Assembly (NCBI GenBank): GCA_013397865.1
Contig: VZTI01003651.1
Span: forward strand, 419,890 to 483,889
Length of the DNA: 64,000 nt
From: Struthidea cinerea
Lineage: Eukaryota > Chordata > Aves > Passeriformes > Corcoracidae
Direction: 5' to 3'
Position numbers and translations under genes: made by a program
Notes under the pieces: model-generated
Database searches by the model: none
What the model was told of the DNA's origin: nothing
The model's input: the letters and a program-made list of their open reading frames with translations, nothing else
In this document: positions 1 through 12,300 of the stretch, in pieces
How the letters are laid out: the number at the start of each line of letters is the position of its first letter
Numbering within the stretch: position 1 is the stretch's first letter

Positions 1-160
1 ATCCCATCCCGTTCCAACCCCGACACCTTCCACCAGCCCAGGTTGCTCCAAGCCCCTCCTTGGACACTTCCAGGGATCCAGGGGCAGCCACAGCTGCTCT
101 GGGCACCCTGTGCCAGGGCCTCCCCACCCCCACAGGGAACGATTTTTTCCTACAAAATGG
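1..160 (-). mobile_element. CR1 LINE 3' fragment (runs off left edge)
   Basis: The minus strand reads the usual avian CR1 3' portion (GGAGCAACCTGGGCTGG, then GGAAGGTGTC), 5'-truncated, with its 3' end at or beyond the window edge. Confidence 0.8.
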
Positions 161-1804
161 GTTTTATTCTGTGCAAATTGGTGCTACTGCACCCAGAGGA
201 GGAGGCAAGGAGAAAGTGCTGAGAGCGAGAACGGCTGTTCCCTAAAAATACACCCTGGAGGTAAAACTTCCCTGCTGAACCCCAGCAAGGCCCCTGCACG
301 GAGAGTGACTCTGAACGGGATGGGACACTCCACCTTGTCCTTCCTTCCCACTTGTTACTCAGAAGAACTCCGTAATTTCTCCCAAAGTGGTAATAATCTG
401 TTCCATCAGCAAGGTATCAAGAAGGAAGGAAAAAGCGACATTTAAAAGAGCTTTTGGCTTTCTGAGCTGATGTTTGAAGTGGAGGATTGTCACTGTTTCC
501 ATGTCATAAACCCCCCACAGAACAGGAAGGATAATTTCTCTGTGCTGGTGCTGTTGAGATCTTTCTGTTTCTCCTTTTATATCATTTAAAACTCTCAGGA
601 TCACTGTTCAGGGACTGCTCCCATCTGTAAAGGGAATGTGGAAAGATCCAACAGCTCTTTACATGACATAAAATCACCCCTTTGGCTTTTGGGGTGTTTC
701 CTTCTCCCTTCCACCATCACCATGCTGGGTCCAAAGTACCCTGACGTGGCCAGGACCTGGATTTCCCTGTCCTGGGAGTTCCGCCCCTGTTTGCAGCATG
801 ACAAGGACACCACTTTGTGCCCACATTCCCCAAGTGAAGCTCCAGATGTGCCAGAAGCCAGATATGCTCCAACAAACCAGAGTCTTAATCCTTGTGGAAA
901 CAGAAGGGGGGAAAAAAAATTCCAGCAACATCACCAGCTGAGTCCTCAGGAGGCCAAAAATCTCCTGACTTTTCCATGGAAGCTGCTGTTTACTGGGATG
1001 TGCAAACAGAATTAGCACTGGAGCAGCCTGACAGAGGGAAGGTGACCTTCCAAAACTAAAATGAATCTGTAAATATGTATTTACTTTTTTAAAATGAGGC
1101 ACAAATTCAGGACTGAGGAACTACTACAGCTTGCAGAAGGATCAAAGAGCTCCAGCTTGCTTCCCAGGTTGGAAAACTCCAGAGAGTTTTCTGAAACCTA
1201 CTGGGAAGTCACTGCCCAGTTCAGCTCTGATGAGCACACCACGCACAGGGAAGATAGAGGAGCTCCGGATCCTGGACAGTTCTGCTGGATGAACTGCTCC
1301 AATCCCAGGGAAATGTGCAGCAGGGAGGAGCGTGGGCTCCCTGGGATGTGCTGATTCACCGCCCAGCCTGGGAATGCTGCACTTGGCTAAAAGGATTGGA
1401 GTAAGGAACTTTACATGCCCTGGGTATCCCAAATCCTCTCACTGCCACTGTGCCTCTCCTGGATTTCCCACTGGCACGCCCTGCCTTCCCCCAGCCCTGC
1501 CTGCTCCTGGAAAAGACTGGACTCCAGCAGGGATCAAATCCCAGCCATCACCTTCCTTTCCTCGTGTGCTGGAGACACCCTCTTCCCACAGCAACAGCAC
1601 AGGAACAGCAACAGCCTCCCCAGGAACTGCACCCTGGATTCCAAAATATCACGGAAACCCTAAATTCTGGGAATTCCACAGCTGCACAGGTAAGAGTCAG
1701 GCAGGGATGACAAACGAGGTGGTGAAAGAAACCTCAAATTATCTGTACGAGCTGGTGGTTGGTGGATGATTATTTCCCACTGCTTTTCACACATACAGGG
1801 GTGT

Positions 1805-1862
1805 GTACGTGTGTACATATATATATATATATGTATATAAAAATACACTATATATACACACA
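1805..1862. repeat. TG/TA microsatellite
   Basis: GTGTGTACGTGTGTAC followed by about eight TA units and further TATA-rich sequence. Confidence 0.85.
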
Positions 1863-2156
1863 GAAATAGGTTTTTTGCAATTTTAAAGCTTACTTTCAAA
1901 TAAAATCCTATTACCTCCTAATACCTATTAAGAGACTTTGCACCTCATTCAGCCTAAATGTCCCTTTGAGCTAAATCCCACAGCTCCTGTTGTGCTTTGA
2001 ACACCCTCATCCCCACAGCAGAAGCCCAGAAGAGAATCCTCTGGACACAAGGCCTGTCTCCTGCAGCTACTGCCTACCAAACTGCACGGAAAAGGAATCC
2101 TGATTCCTGCTTCCGGTGTAAGAAGCCAAAGAAATGACTGAAAAGGGACAGTCAGG

Positions 2157-2200
2157 GGTCATAGAATGGTTTGGGATCTTGAAGGGGTTGGAAGTGAGAG
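2157..2200 (-). mobile_element. short CR1 3' tail remnant
   Basis: On the plus strand it reads TCATAGAATGGTTTGGGA and continues as a CR1-like tail for about 40 bp before similarity is lost. Confidence 0.5.
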
Positions 2201-2361
2201 CAGGTTTGGAAAACGATGACAGCAGGGAAGACCTTTTACACTTCCCTTTCCAAAATGCCTCCAGCAATGGGTAATAAACCCCCCAAAAAAGCAGCTTTAG
2301 GATGAGCTCTGGCATCTGGGACACACCAGCTGCTTCCCACCTGATCCAGGGCATGTTTTAC

Positions 2362-3340
2362 CTGAAGGCAAATCCAGCTCGACACCAACCCACGTTCCCT
2401 CCTGGAAGTCTGTGGGCCCGATGTATCTCACGGTGCCCGTCTTGTTCGCGCCAACTGTGACATATTCTCCCTCCTTCAGCCACTCGGGAATTTCGTTGGC
2501 ATCTTCAGAGTCAGAAATCACCTCCAGTTTTTCCTCTGCCGTCTCCGCCCCGTTGTGGTTCAGCCCACGGGCACTGGACGTGCCCTTTTCTCCTTCCCGC
2601 TGCTCTTCTGTGCCCAGGGAACTCGTGGGGTCTGATCCCAGCATGCTGGTAAAGGATCTCAGCTCCGATGTCTTCACTTTCTGGATTTTGAAGGGGGAGG
2701 CTGCAGCGCTGGGCTGCTCGGGATGAGCTTTGGGAAACTCCAGTTCCAAAGCCCCAGAAGCCGTTTCCTTTTTCCTGGCTTGTCCTGCTGACTCCACCGA
2801 TTGTTTGGATATCGACTCCTTCGGAGTGGAGGTAGAGAGAAAGGGTTTTGCATCAGTGGCTGCAGGGGCATCGTTGCCCTGCTCGCTGGGATAAGAAGTG
2901 CAAGACTTCCCGTTCACTTCGTGGCCGTCCCTCGGTCTGGGGGGAGCACCTGGAAGGCTGAAGGTGGGGGGATTCTCCCTCTTTGTGCCCAGAGAGCTCT
3001 CAGAAGCCCTGTCCGAGTGTCCCTGCACGTCAGAAGGGACCTGAGCCACTGCAGGAGCTGGGGAGTCACTCCCTGCAGGTACTGGACCTCCTGGCTGAGC
3101 CACAGCATCGCTTCCCGCTGCCAGGGCCTCGGAGAGGGTGGCTGTGGAGACACTGTGGGAGAAGTACCCACTGGAGGCTTCACTCAGGGGGCTTGGAGGC
3201 CCCTCCTGGCAGTCCTGGGCCTGGGTGTCCCCTGTGGGCTGCTGCAAAGGCACTTTGGGTGTCTTCTCCAGACTCTTGTCCGCCTCAGGCGTCTGCGCCA
3301 CAGTTTCCAGTGGCTGCTTCCCTCCTTCCTCTTGGTTCAC
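2362..3340 (-). CDS. KIF13B: KIF13B window exon 34: disordered linker and first part of CAP-Gly domain
   Basis: The largest exon (979 bp), residues 1402-1728. Most of it is Ser/Pro/Glu/Gly-rich low-complexity linker, with one well-conserved island, GPPSPLSEASSGYFSHS followed by VSTATLSEAL. The last 38 codons (2473-2362) encode the CAP-Gly domain start: EGEYVTVGANKTGTVRYIG and then FQEGTWVGVELDLPSG. CAP-Gly domains bind the C-terminal EEY/F motif of tubulin and EB proteins through a GKNDG loop. That loop is split here: its first Gly straddles the donor CAG|GTAAAA, and the rest must come from an exon left of the window. Confidence 0.95.
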
Positions 3341-6300
3341 CTGAAACACGGGGGGAGAGGGAACGTGGGGCTCTGTTATCCACAATATCTGGGCTGAAAG
3401 CACACATAGGAGACCTCTGGGAAGCACCAAGGCTTTGAGCTTTATCTAAATCCCCGTGTAGCTGCAATCTCCAGAAGATGGAAGCTGATCCCAAGTCAGC
3501 GCTGCCGGCCTGGGAGGATTGTCAGCTCACCCCTCGCATTAATAAGGGAAGTGTCAACCCCGAGAAATACGCTCCCCAATATTTACTGAAAAATTATTTA
3601 TATTACAGGAATGGTCATTTGCTGTTTGAACAGCAGGATTTATATGGGATGGGAACCAGCCGTGATCCATAAGTCTCTCACAGTTGTTTGGCTTAACTCT
3701 CTGGGGGGATAAATCATCCGCCTGCACCTAAACTGTCATTTCTGTCCCCGTTTCCAAATGCCATTCCCACCTCAGCGCCGCCAGCACCTCGCACTTCCAG
3801 AGGATGAAATTAACTGCACCTCATGAGATTAACAGCCCATTTCAGTGATGTATTTCTTGGCTGTAAAGTTTACTAAATCTGATAGATCAATATCTTTTGC
3901 CAGCACATGTACTCTAAAAGATTAGGATGTCTCTAAATCTCTTTGGGAAGGAGGGAGGGAGGGGAGTGCTAATAGGAAAGGGGGGAAAAAAAGAGGTTGG
4001 AGAAGGGCAGGTTTGAACAAATCCAGTCTCAGGTGAACATTTTTGTTTATTATTCACAATTTTGTGATTTCTCCCATCTAGTGGCTGAGTGTCCCAAACT
4101 ACAGGATTTTCAGCTTACTCCCAAAATGCCTTTTCCACTGGAAACATAAGCAGCATTTGAAGAAAGAGGGATTTGACTGCATTACAGGAATTTCAGCAAC
4201 CAAAGGTTTGCTATTGCTAAGTGAAATGTAATTTAAAAAAAAAAAAAAGTGGGTTTTTATTAAATATTCCAGATTAAAGCCACAGTGTTCACTTTCCTAC
4301 GGCAAGGGTGGTGTCCGTGTGGACTCAGGAGCTTTGCTCTTTCTCTGGATTCTCCCTTTGCATAACACACAGTTTTCTAAGACAATAAAAGCACAGTGGG
4401 AGGAAGCTGATGTGCTGCTCAGGGACTGAAGCTCTGCTGAGAAGTGGGAGATCACAGGGTCTATTTTCTCTCCAGCTTAGCAAGAGTTTTTCCATGATAT
4501 CATGGCAAAATGGGGAATTAAGCTCCACACTTGGAACAACAGCCACGTCCTGCTTATAGACACTGTCAGAGCCTAGAAATTCTCCTTTTAAAGCAGCAAA
4601 CGAGCTAAATTTCAGCTAATTATCTGCTAATGCTTTCAAATATAAAAGTATAACCAGGAATAAGAGAGGAGATTTTACCAGGACCTAAAACACCCAGCAG
4701 CACAGGCTGAACTTCACCGTCTCACAGCGAGGCAACAGCACAAGTGCAACAGGTTTTAAGCAGCTGATGCTTCAGCCACCTCTGGCAGGTGAATATAAAA
4801 ATTGTATCCTCACATCCTGGGATGCGCTCACCTGTTTTATCCTTGCAGCACTGGCATCCAGACTGGCCGACTGAACCATAATTCGTGGGACAGCCTGGGG
4901 GGAGGGAAATGAAGAGAATCATTCAATGAAAGGATTAAACATTGTCAAACTGGTAAATGTTAAAGCTTGTATTTGAAATTTTGGGATCCTAAGCAAACCT
5001 TTGTCACGAAAGGACGGAAAACTAAACTGGGCTTTGAGTACTTGAAATGGAGTTTGTCAGAAAAAAGAGGAGAGAGACTTTTTACACAGGCAGAGGGAAC
5101 AGTTTTAAACTAAAAAAGATTTAGGTTAGATATTAGGATAAAATCCTTCCCTGTGAGGGTGGTGAGGCCCTGGCACAGGTTGCCCAGAGAAGCTGTGGCT
5201 GCCCCATCCCTGGAAGTGTTCAAAACCCACGTGGATGTAGCACCTGAGGACATGGATCGGTCCTGACCACGGTGGTGGTGCTGAGCTACTGCTGGACTTG
5301 ATCTTAAAGGCCTTTTCCAACCTTGAGGATCCCATGATTTGATCTCCAGAACTCTTTCTCCATCTCCAGTCCCTAAATCAGTTTGGACCTGAGCACTATT
5401 GGCTTTAACTCAAAAAGCGAGGCAGGATCCAGGTCTGTGCATGCTCTTTTCCAGGAGGGCATTCCCACTGCTGCTGCACGGCGTCGGATACGCAGGCACT
5501 GACAAGAAAGGGCCTTCCCTTGCCCCATACTCAGGTTTTTATGTTGCAGATTTTAAATAATCCCTCTCCTGAGAGCAGAGCAGCACACTGTGACAGCTGA
5601 TATAAATCTGAGGCTACGCTGCCGGCTTGGGCTGTCACACAGGAGGGAAAGGAAGCACCAGTTCAGTGGAGAACCTCGGGAGAGGGAAGCACCAAGAGAA
5701 GGAGAGGGGAGAAAAAGGCAGGAACATCTCTTTAGCTCTGTTAAATCATTTACTGCAAGTGCAGCTTCAGACTTTGAGGGGAAGAGCTCCTTAAGGGAGA
5801 CACATTACACAATTTGGGAGCTGTCTGCTTTTATTCTTTTTTTCTCCAAGGGACTGGGGAATTCCTTCTGTGCAAACACCCAGGCAGTGCTCAGCTCCCA
5901 GACAAGTGATTCCCAGAACTCAACGATCTGTTTAAAGCACTGAAACCTTCCAGCTGAAGAGGAAGGAATCTTCTCTTGCCTCCCTTCCAAGCTGAGCAAA
6001 GCAGGAATATGACTAAACTGACCCTCAAGAGGAATAAACATGGGAGGAAAGAACAATTATTATTTATACAGAGATTGCCAGGCATTAAAAAAACCAATGT
6101 GGTTCAAGGTAGAAAATAAAGACAGAAGATGCACAAAACCCCAACAGGGTCACAGTGGACCCAAATAAATTTTTTGAAGACATGAAAGCTCCAATTCAAT
6201 AAAAGGAAGCAGGAGAGGAGGGGTTTTTGCTTGTTCCTAAACCTGCTAAATGAAAAGTCACCACTGGAATGGGGTTCAGGGCAAACTGGCTCTGTTTTGG

Positions 6301-9300
6301 GTGCACGAGTTTGAGCATTTTGAGATCGTTGCTGGGACAGCACCTGGGGCTCCAGGAAGCAGATGGATCAGAATAAAGCAATGAAGAAACCCTGCAAATT
6401 TTAGATTTTTAAAAATTTGTCCAGTGCTTATTATCCAGAAATAAGCACTCGGAATAAGAAAAAGTGTTTAAAGCTAATTCTCAGTTCCTTTGATTTCCTT
6501 TTCTCCCTTTAAAATAAATAAACAGAGGAAACTGCTTGTTTGGGGTTTTTATCTCTCCAAAACCTCCAGTCTTACAGCCTGCAAATCCACAAAAATCTAA
6601 AAATCCAGTTGGTATCACACAGCAAAAGAAAGAAAACCATTAGGCTTTAATCACTCCTCATCAAGTTCTCCTCCTGCAAGGATGACAGATCTCCAAACCA
6701 CAGTAACTCTGCCAAGCAAAGTTTAGAAAAACACGGAGAAAAAGGCAATTATGAGAGGTGGCACTTGCCCAGCTTTGGTGCTGACAAGAAGCAGATGGGC
6801 AGGAACAGCCTCACTGGGGCAGCGAGGGCACCACACCAGATCTGTGGGATGAAATGCAGTCAAATTCCTTGTGGAGGGGGGCACTGGAAAAAAAAAAGTG
6901 TTGGGACTGTGCGGGAAGACATCGCTGGATGAAAAATATTTCTGGACCCAGAGCCAAATTCTATCATTAAATGTTTGTAGACAGTGACTGCTAAACTCGA
7001 CGTATCTGTTCATCCACTGGCAAAACACGGCCCTTTTACAGCGATGGCTTCTGGCAGAATTTCTTCAACCAAGCTGACAAAACACGGAGTGAGGGAGAAC
7101 ATGAAAGCAATTCACTGTAAAGCCTCTGTGATTGTCTTCTCCTAAGAGCTGCTGCTCTGTGCGGGGCGATTATGAGGACACAAAGAAGCTGGACATGCCC
7201 CAGGTGGGTGCACTCACATCCCAGAAATCCCCCGTGTGCTGGGATGATCCCACAGCGTGGGCAGCAGGGGAAGGGGAGATTCTGCCCCTGCAGAGCTGCT
7301 CCAGCCCTGGGACCAACAGCAGAAGGATGTGGAGCTGCTGGAGAGAGTCCAGAGGAGGCCACGGAGATGCTCCCAGGGCTGGAGCCCCTCTGCTCTGGAG
7401 CCAGGCTGGGAGAGCTGGGGGTGTTCACCTGGAGAAGGATCCAGGGAGACCTCAGAGCCCCGTCCAGGGCCTAAAGGGGCTCCAGGAGAGCTGGAGAGGG
7501 ACTTGGGACAAGGGATGGAGGGACAGGACACAGGGAATGGCTTCCCACTGCCAGAGGGCAGGGTTGGATGGGATATTGGGAAGGAATTGTTCCTTGTGAG
7601 GGTGGTGAAGCCCTGGCACAGGTTTCCCAGAGAAGCTGTGGCTGCCTCTGGATCCCTGGCAGTGTCCAAGGCCAGGTTGGGCAGGGCTTGGAGCAGCCTG
7701 GGATAGTGGAAGGTGTCCCTGCCCGTGGCAGGGGGTGGGACAGGATGAGCTTCCAGGTCCCTTCCCACCGAAACCATTCTGTGATTCCATGGTGGTTCTA
7801 TGCACCTTTGATCTCCACGAGTGCGCATTCTCTGCTCACTGAGAGGTCACTTTGCACATTCTCAGAGGTGACCAAAAGAGAGCCCAACCAGCCACGCTGG
7901 CGAGCTCGAAGAGGAAAAGCAATTGTGTGTCCGTCCCCAGTGACAGAGGCACCACCATTAATCCTGAATGGACACCTTTTCATCCCACAGATTCCACATA
8001 CATATAACAGCCACCTCTTGGAAGAGCTCAGCAAAACACATTTGGTATTTCTGTGCCATTAAACACTTTGTAAGATGCCTCTGGCTGGGGTGACTGATGA
8101 CTTCAGTGCAAAGCCTTTGATTTCGTGTCACTTGGATGAAAATCCCTCAGTATTAACACCCAATCTGCACAAAGTTCAGTGGCATTTAAGAGAACAGATC
8201 GGGCCAGGGCAGCCAAGAAATCCCCTGTGAGTGCCAGGAATGGTTTAGCCGAGGTTGACACAATCCTAAAGGGACATTATCCCAAACTTCCACTGCTCTT
8301 CTCTTACAAGGTACACCTCCCCCCGCCTCAACAATATTCCTCTTCAAAATCATTTTAAAATCGAGGGCAAAGTCATTAATCACCCAAATATAAAATCTCC
8401 TGTCTTCCACAAGGAGATCCGAAACCCAGTGCAAGTTAATTTGTTGAGGTTTTTTGGTGTTTGTTCATTTTCTTCTCTAAATACACTCTGCATTTAAATA
8501 TTAACCCAAACAACCCCCTCTTAATTCTACCTTCCCTGTGTGGAAGATTTCAGCCTGTAAGATGACTTCAGAATTCCCCATTTCTAGTACCATTTATACA
8601 AAATTTACCACACCATTTTCTATGCAGCTAAATTACTTCATTTCTAGGTCCTGGCAGATTAAAAGAGTAATTCATACCCATTTTTAAGTTAGTTTATAAA
8701 GAAATTGGAGTGGTTTGAAACTTCCAAAGCCAGTTTCCCACACTCATTCTCGTCAAAAATGATTTATACTTGAGGATGACAGCAAAAACTGAGCTCAGAA
8801 AGAAATCAAAACACCAACAACGGAGTCACAAGGAGACACACAAGCTCTGCTGTGGAGCTCTGCTGACTGTAGCATCCAAATGATTTTTTACTTGAAACTC
8901 TGAAAAAAAAAAAAAAGCCCTCAAGATGTTAAAGAAGGTTCTCTGAGGCCACATTATTTACATTTGATTAAGGAATGTCAGTTCTAGCAATTACACTGTG
9001 CACCAGGCCCATCCATGAAACTCTTATTTTTTAATGGACTGCCAGAAAAGGGGTTTTGTCTATTTAGAAAGCCTTTCATTAACTGCATTTCATTAGTTTT
9101 TAAGATTAATTTCTATGTCTGCATCAGAAGGTGGAAGGGAAAGAAGTGACAGCTGCCCTCTCCATGTGGCTACACCATAAAGCAAAAATGAATTACATGG
9201 AAATTCAAAGAGTTTATTATCTTTTTTTTTTTAAATGAATCTGTGACTCAAGATCTCTCTCTTAAGCCACGTGCTAACAAAAGACATCTGAGCATCCAAA

Positions 9301-12300
9301 AAGATTCTTGGCGAGGAAGGTGACCAAAACCCACTCACCAAACCGGCCACAGGAATTTCCTTCTGCCACAACAATGCCAAAAAACCAGAAAGTGAAATTT
9401 AGTATGTCCATTTTTAATGTCAGCACCCAGTGATGCCCTGAAGTGCAATTACACAGGGAGCTCCTGGAGAGCCACGGGGTCACAAGGGAAAAGAACAGGA
9501 ATTCTGCTTGGTGCACCCTGGGAAAGCCTCAGCATGTGGATAAAAAAAAGGAGTTTCAATTCCTACATAATATATAATTAAGCACAGAGAGATGAAACTC
9601 TGCTTCTCCATCCACCTGCATATTTTACACAAGGATTTTAAGCTTTTCCCCACAAGCAGTGAGGGGCAGAAGGCTCCAAATCTTGCACTCTGTGGTTCTC
9701 AGCTTTTTCCAGAATAGGCTGGGAGAATAAAAAGCAATTCCAGCCATCGAGAAAGGTTTCAATTGTTGGCTTTTTTTTTAAATCTTTTTTTTTTTTTATT
9801 TACAGACTACTGGCAATTAATTTAAAGGCACCAGATAAAGGAGAAAAGAGGCATTTTCTAACTTGAAAGTATATAAACAGCTTCATCAGAACCCAATCTT
9901 TTAGGTACATAAACAGCTTCATCGGAAGCCGTTCTGCGAGTTACATAAAGAATCCTATTATGCCAAATTAATTCAATCTAACTAATTAGAGAGCAGGAAG
10001 TTCTTTCAATTATTTTATGTGCTGTCTGAGAAACACACTTGAATACGAGAGCAGATTTCATTAATTGCGGTTCATTATTCTCCAGATTAGTTACTAAACT
10101 TGCAGCAGAAGGTCAAAGACAGCAATTTTGTTCACTGCCACCACCTTGACTGGGATGTCTCTGCTTTTTTGGGTTTTTTTGGAAGCTCCAGCAACCACTC
10201 TCAACAAGGGAAGATCACTGTGTGAAGATAATTTTGTGTGGGCTCACTCGCTTTAAGGTTGATGCTGCTCTAAGCAACGGGCAGGACTGAAATAAAAAGC
10301 TGCTGAAATAATTTAAAAAGTGCATTTTTACGATGACTGATCAGAACTGATCTCCTTTTTTACCAGCACAGGATCAGAGATTTGGTACCACACCCACTTG
10401 GTCACGGTGAACTTAACTTCAACTCCAGACTTGGAAGAAGGTTCAGTCCTGCTCCTTCAGAAATTTGCTTTCCACAGAATCATGGAATATCCTGAGTTGG
10501 AAGGGACCTGCCAGGATCATCCTGTCCAACTCCTGGCCCTGCACAGACACCCCAACAATCCCACCCTGTGCATCCCTGAGAGCGTCGTCCAAGCACTCCT
10601 GGAGCTCTGGGAGCCTTGGGGCTGTGCCCATTCCCTGGGAGCTCCAGAGTGCCCCAGCACCCTCTGGGGGAAGAACCTTTTCCCAAAATCCAACCTGAAT
10701 CTCCCCGTATCTCAGCTTCCAGCCAGGAAAGGATGATTTAGATCCTTCCCTCCTCTCTGTCATTTCTATTCCTGAACCTCATTCTCCCAAATTGTTGTTT
10801 AGAGCAACAAAACTCCAGCAGTTCCCAGTTAAGGCTCAGATTCCTTTGCAATTAAAGCCAAAAAGTCCTTTTTGGCTTTGCCTCCCCCTCCTACTTTTGC
10901 AGTTTACCACCCACTTCTCCCACCTTGCAAGTTCATTTATGTCCCCTGCCACTGTGCACTGAAATTTCGTTCTCCCACAGACCTAGAGGTGCTGTTCTGT
11001 ATTCTCTGAGGCTCAGAAAGATCATTTTTGTGTCCCCTCTGTGGCACAGTTGCTCCAGTTCCACAGGAATTCCTGGCTGCCTGCCTGGCTCTGGCAGGTG
11101 AGGGATGAGGTGCTAAAGCTGATGGCCTGGCAGTGACCCCCCGAGCCCCCCGTGTCCCTCAGCCATCCATCACCACCTCCAGCTCAATTCCTCTGCCCAC
11201 ATTTGCATCCTCCGGCCATTAGAAAGAAGCAGCACGGGAGATTATGGGATGGGATATTTATGATCTTCAAGCCAGACTTGCTGCAAAGGCACCTCTTTAT
11301 TTTTGTGCTGCACGGAAGAAGCTGGAGCCGATTCTGGGGCAATTCCTTCAGGTTTTTTCTCTCTCTTCTGTGCACCTTTCCTTAGGTTGGGATTAGGAAA
11401 AGGTTCTTCCCCCAGAGGGTTTTGGGGCACTGGAGCAGCTCCCCAGGGAACGGTGACATTCCCAAGGCTGCCAGAGCTCCAGGAACGTTTGGACACCGCT
11501 CCCAGGGATGCACAGGATGGGATTGTTGGGGTGTCTGTGCAGAGCCAGGGGTTGGATCAATGATCCCTGTGGGGCCCTCCACGTCAGGATATTCCATGAT
11601 TCCCTGGGATTGCTGACAGCAGTGCAGAAGCCCTGTTTCCCTACGGATAGAGCTGCAAGGGATTTGTAAAACCTCTCAAGCCAGGGAGGTGCCTTTGCAA
11701 CGCAACTGATTTGCTCCACTGCAAAACCTGAAAGTAGACAATGATTCTAAAATTTCATTTTATTACACAGATCCAGTGGTCATGGAAAACCTGGGCTGCT
11801 CTCCAGTGCAACCAAGCACTAAAGCATCCCATAGTCCTCCTATTATTTTAAAAAACAAAGCATCAATAGCTTTTCCCCTCCTATTAAAAATCACTGAGAT
11901 CATGACCTGGTTGACTCTCCACAGTAATCCATAACATAAACAAAAATCTCATTAAAGAGATGTCTCTGTAGTTTAAAACTTGATTTCTAGACAAATCATC
12001 CACGACTGATCTTGAACAGGAAAGGAGTGGGAACAGGTGGTTGGACTAGAGGCAGGAAATTAGGCCTCGCTTCTCCTCTCAGCTCTCACTGATTCACTGA
12101 GGATTCAAGAAGGTGTGAAAGGCTCTCACTGCAATTGTAAGAGCACCTATTTGCATCTTTCCATACCCAAATACCTTGAAAGAAAGCCACCACCTTCATT
12201 TTAATTCTCTACAGTTCATAGATGAGGGGGTTTGTACAATTCCAGCCTCAACAGCAAGCAAAAGGCAACACGAAAATGTAAAATGAATCCCCAGTCAAGC

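Larger units (their letters stand above)
1..2361 (-). other. KIF13B: KIF13B intron downstream of the CAP-Gly exon (open to the left)
   Basis: No minus-strand exon resembling the second half of CAP-Gly was found here, so the last exon lies further left. The stretch holds a CR1 fragment at the left edge, a short TA/TG microsatellite and a small CR1 tail remnant. Nothing else was recognised. Confidence 0.75.

Noticed and set aside
1..2361. Search for the final CAP-Gly exon
   Set aside because: No minus-strand sequence encoding the expected GKNDG...GGKQYF continuation was found, so it must lie outside the window.
7214..7828. 204-codon minus-strand open frame
   Set aside because: Antisense of a CR1 fragment; no coding support.
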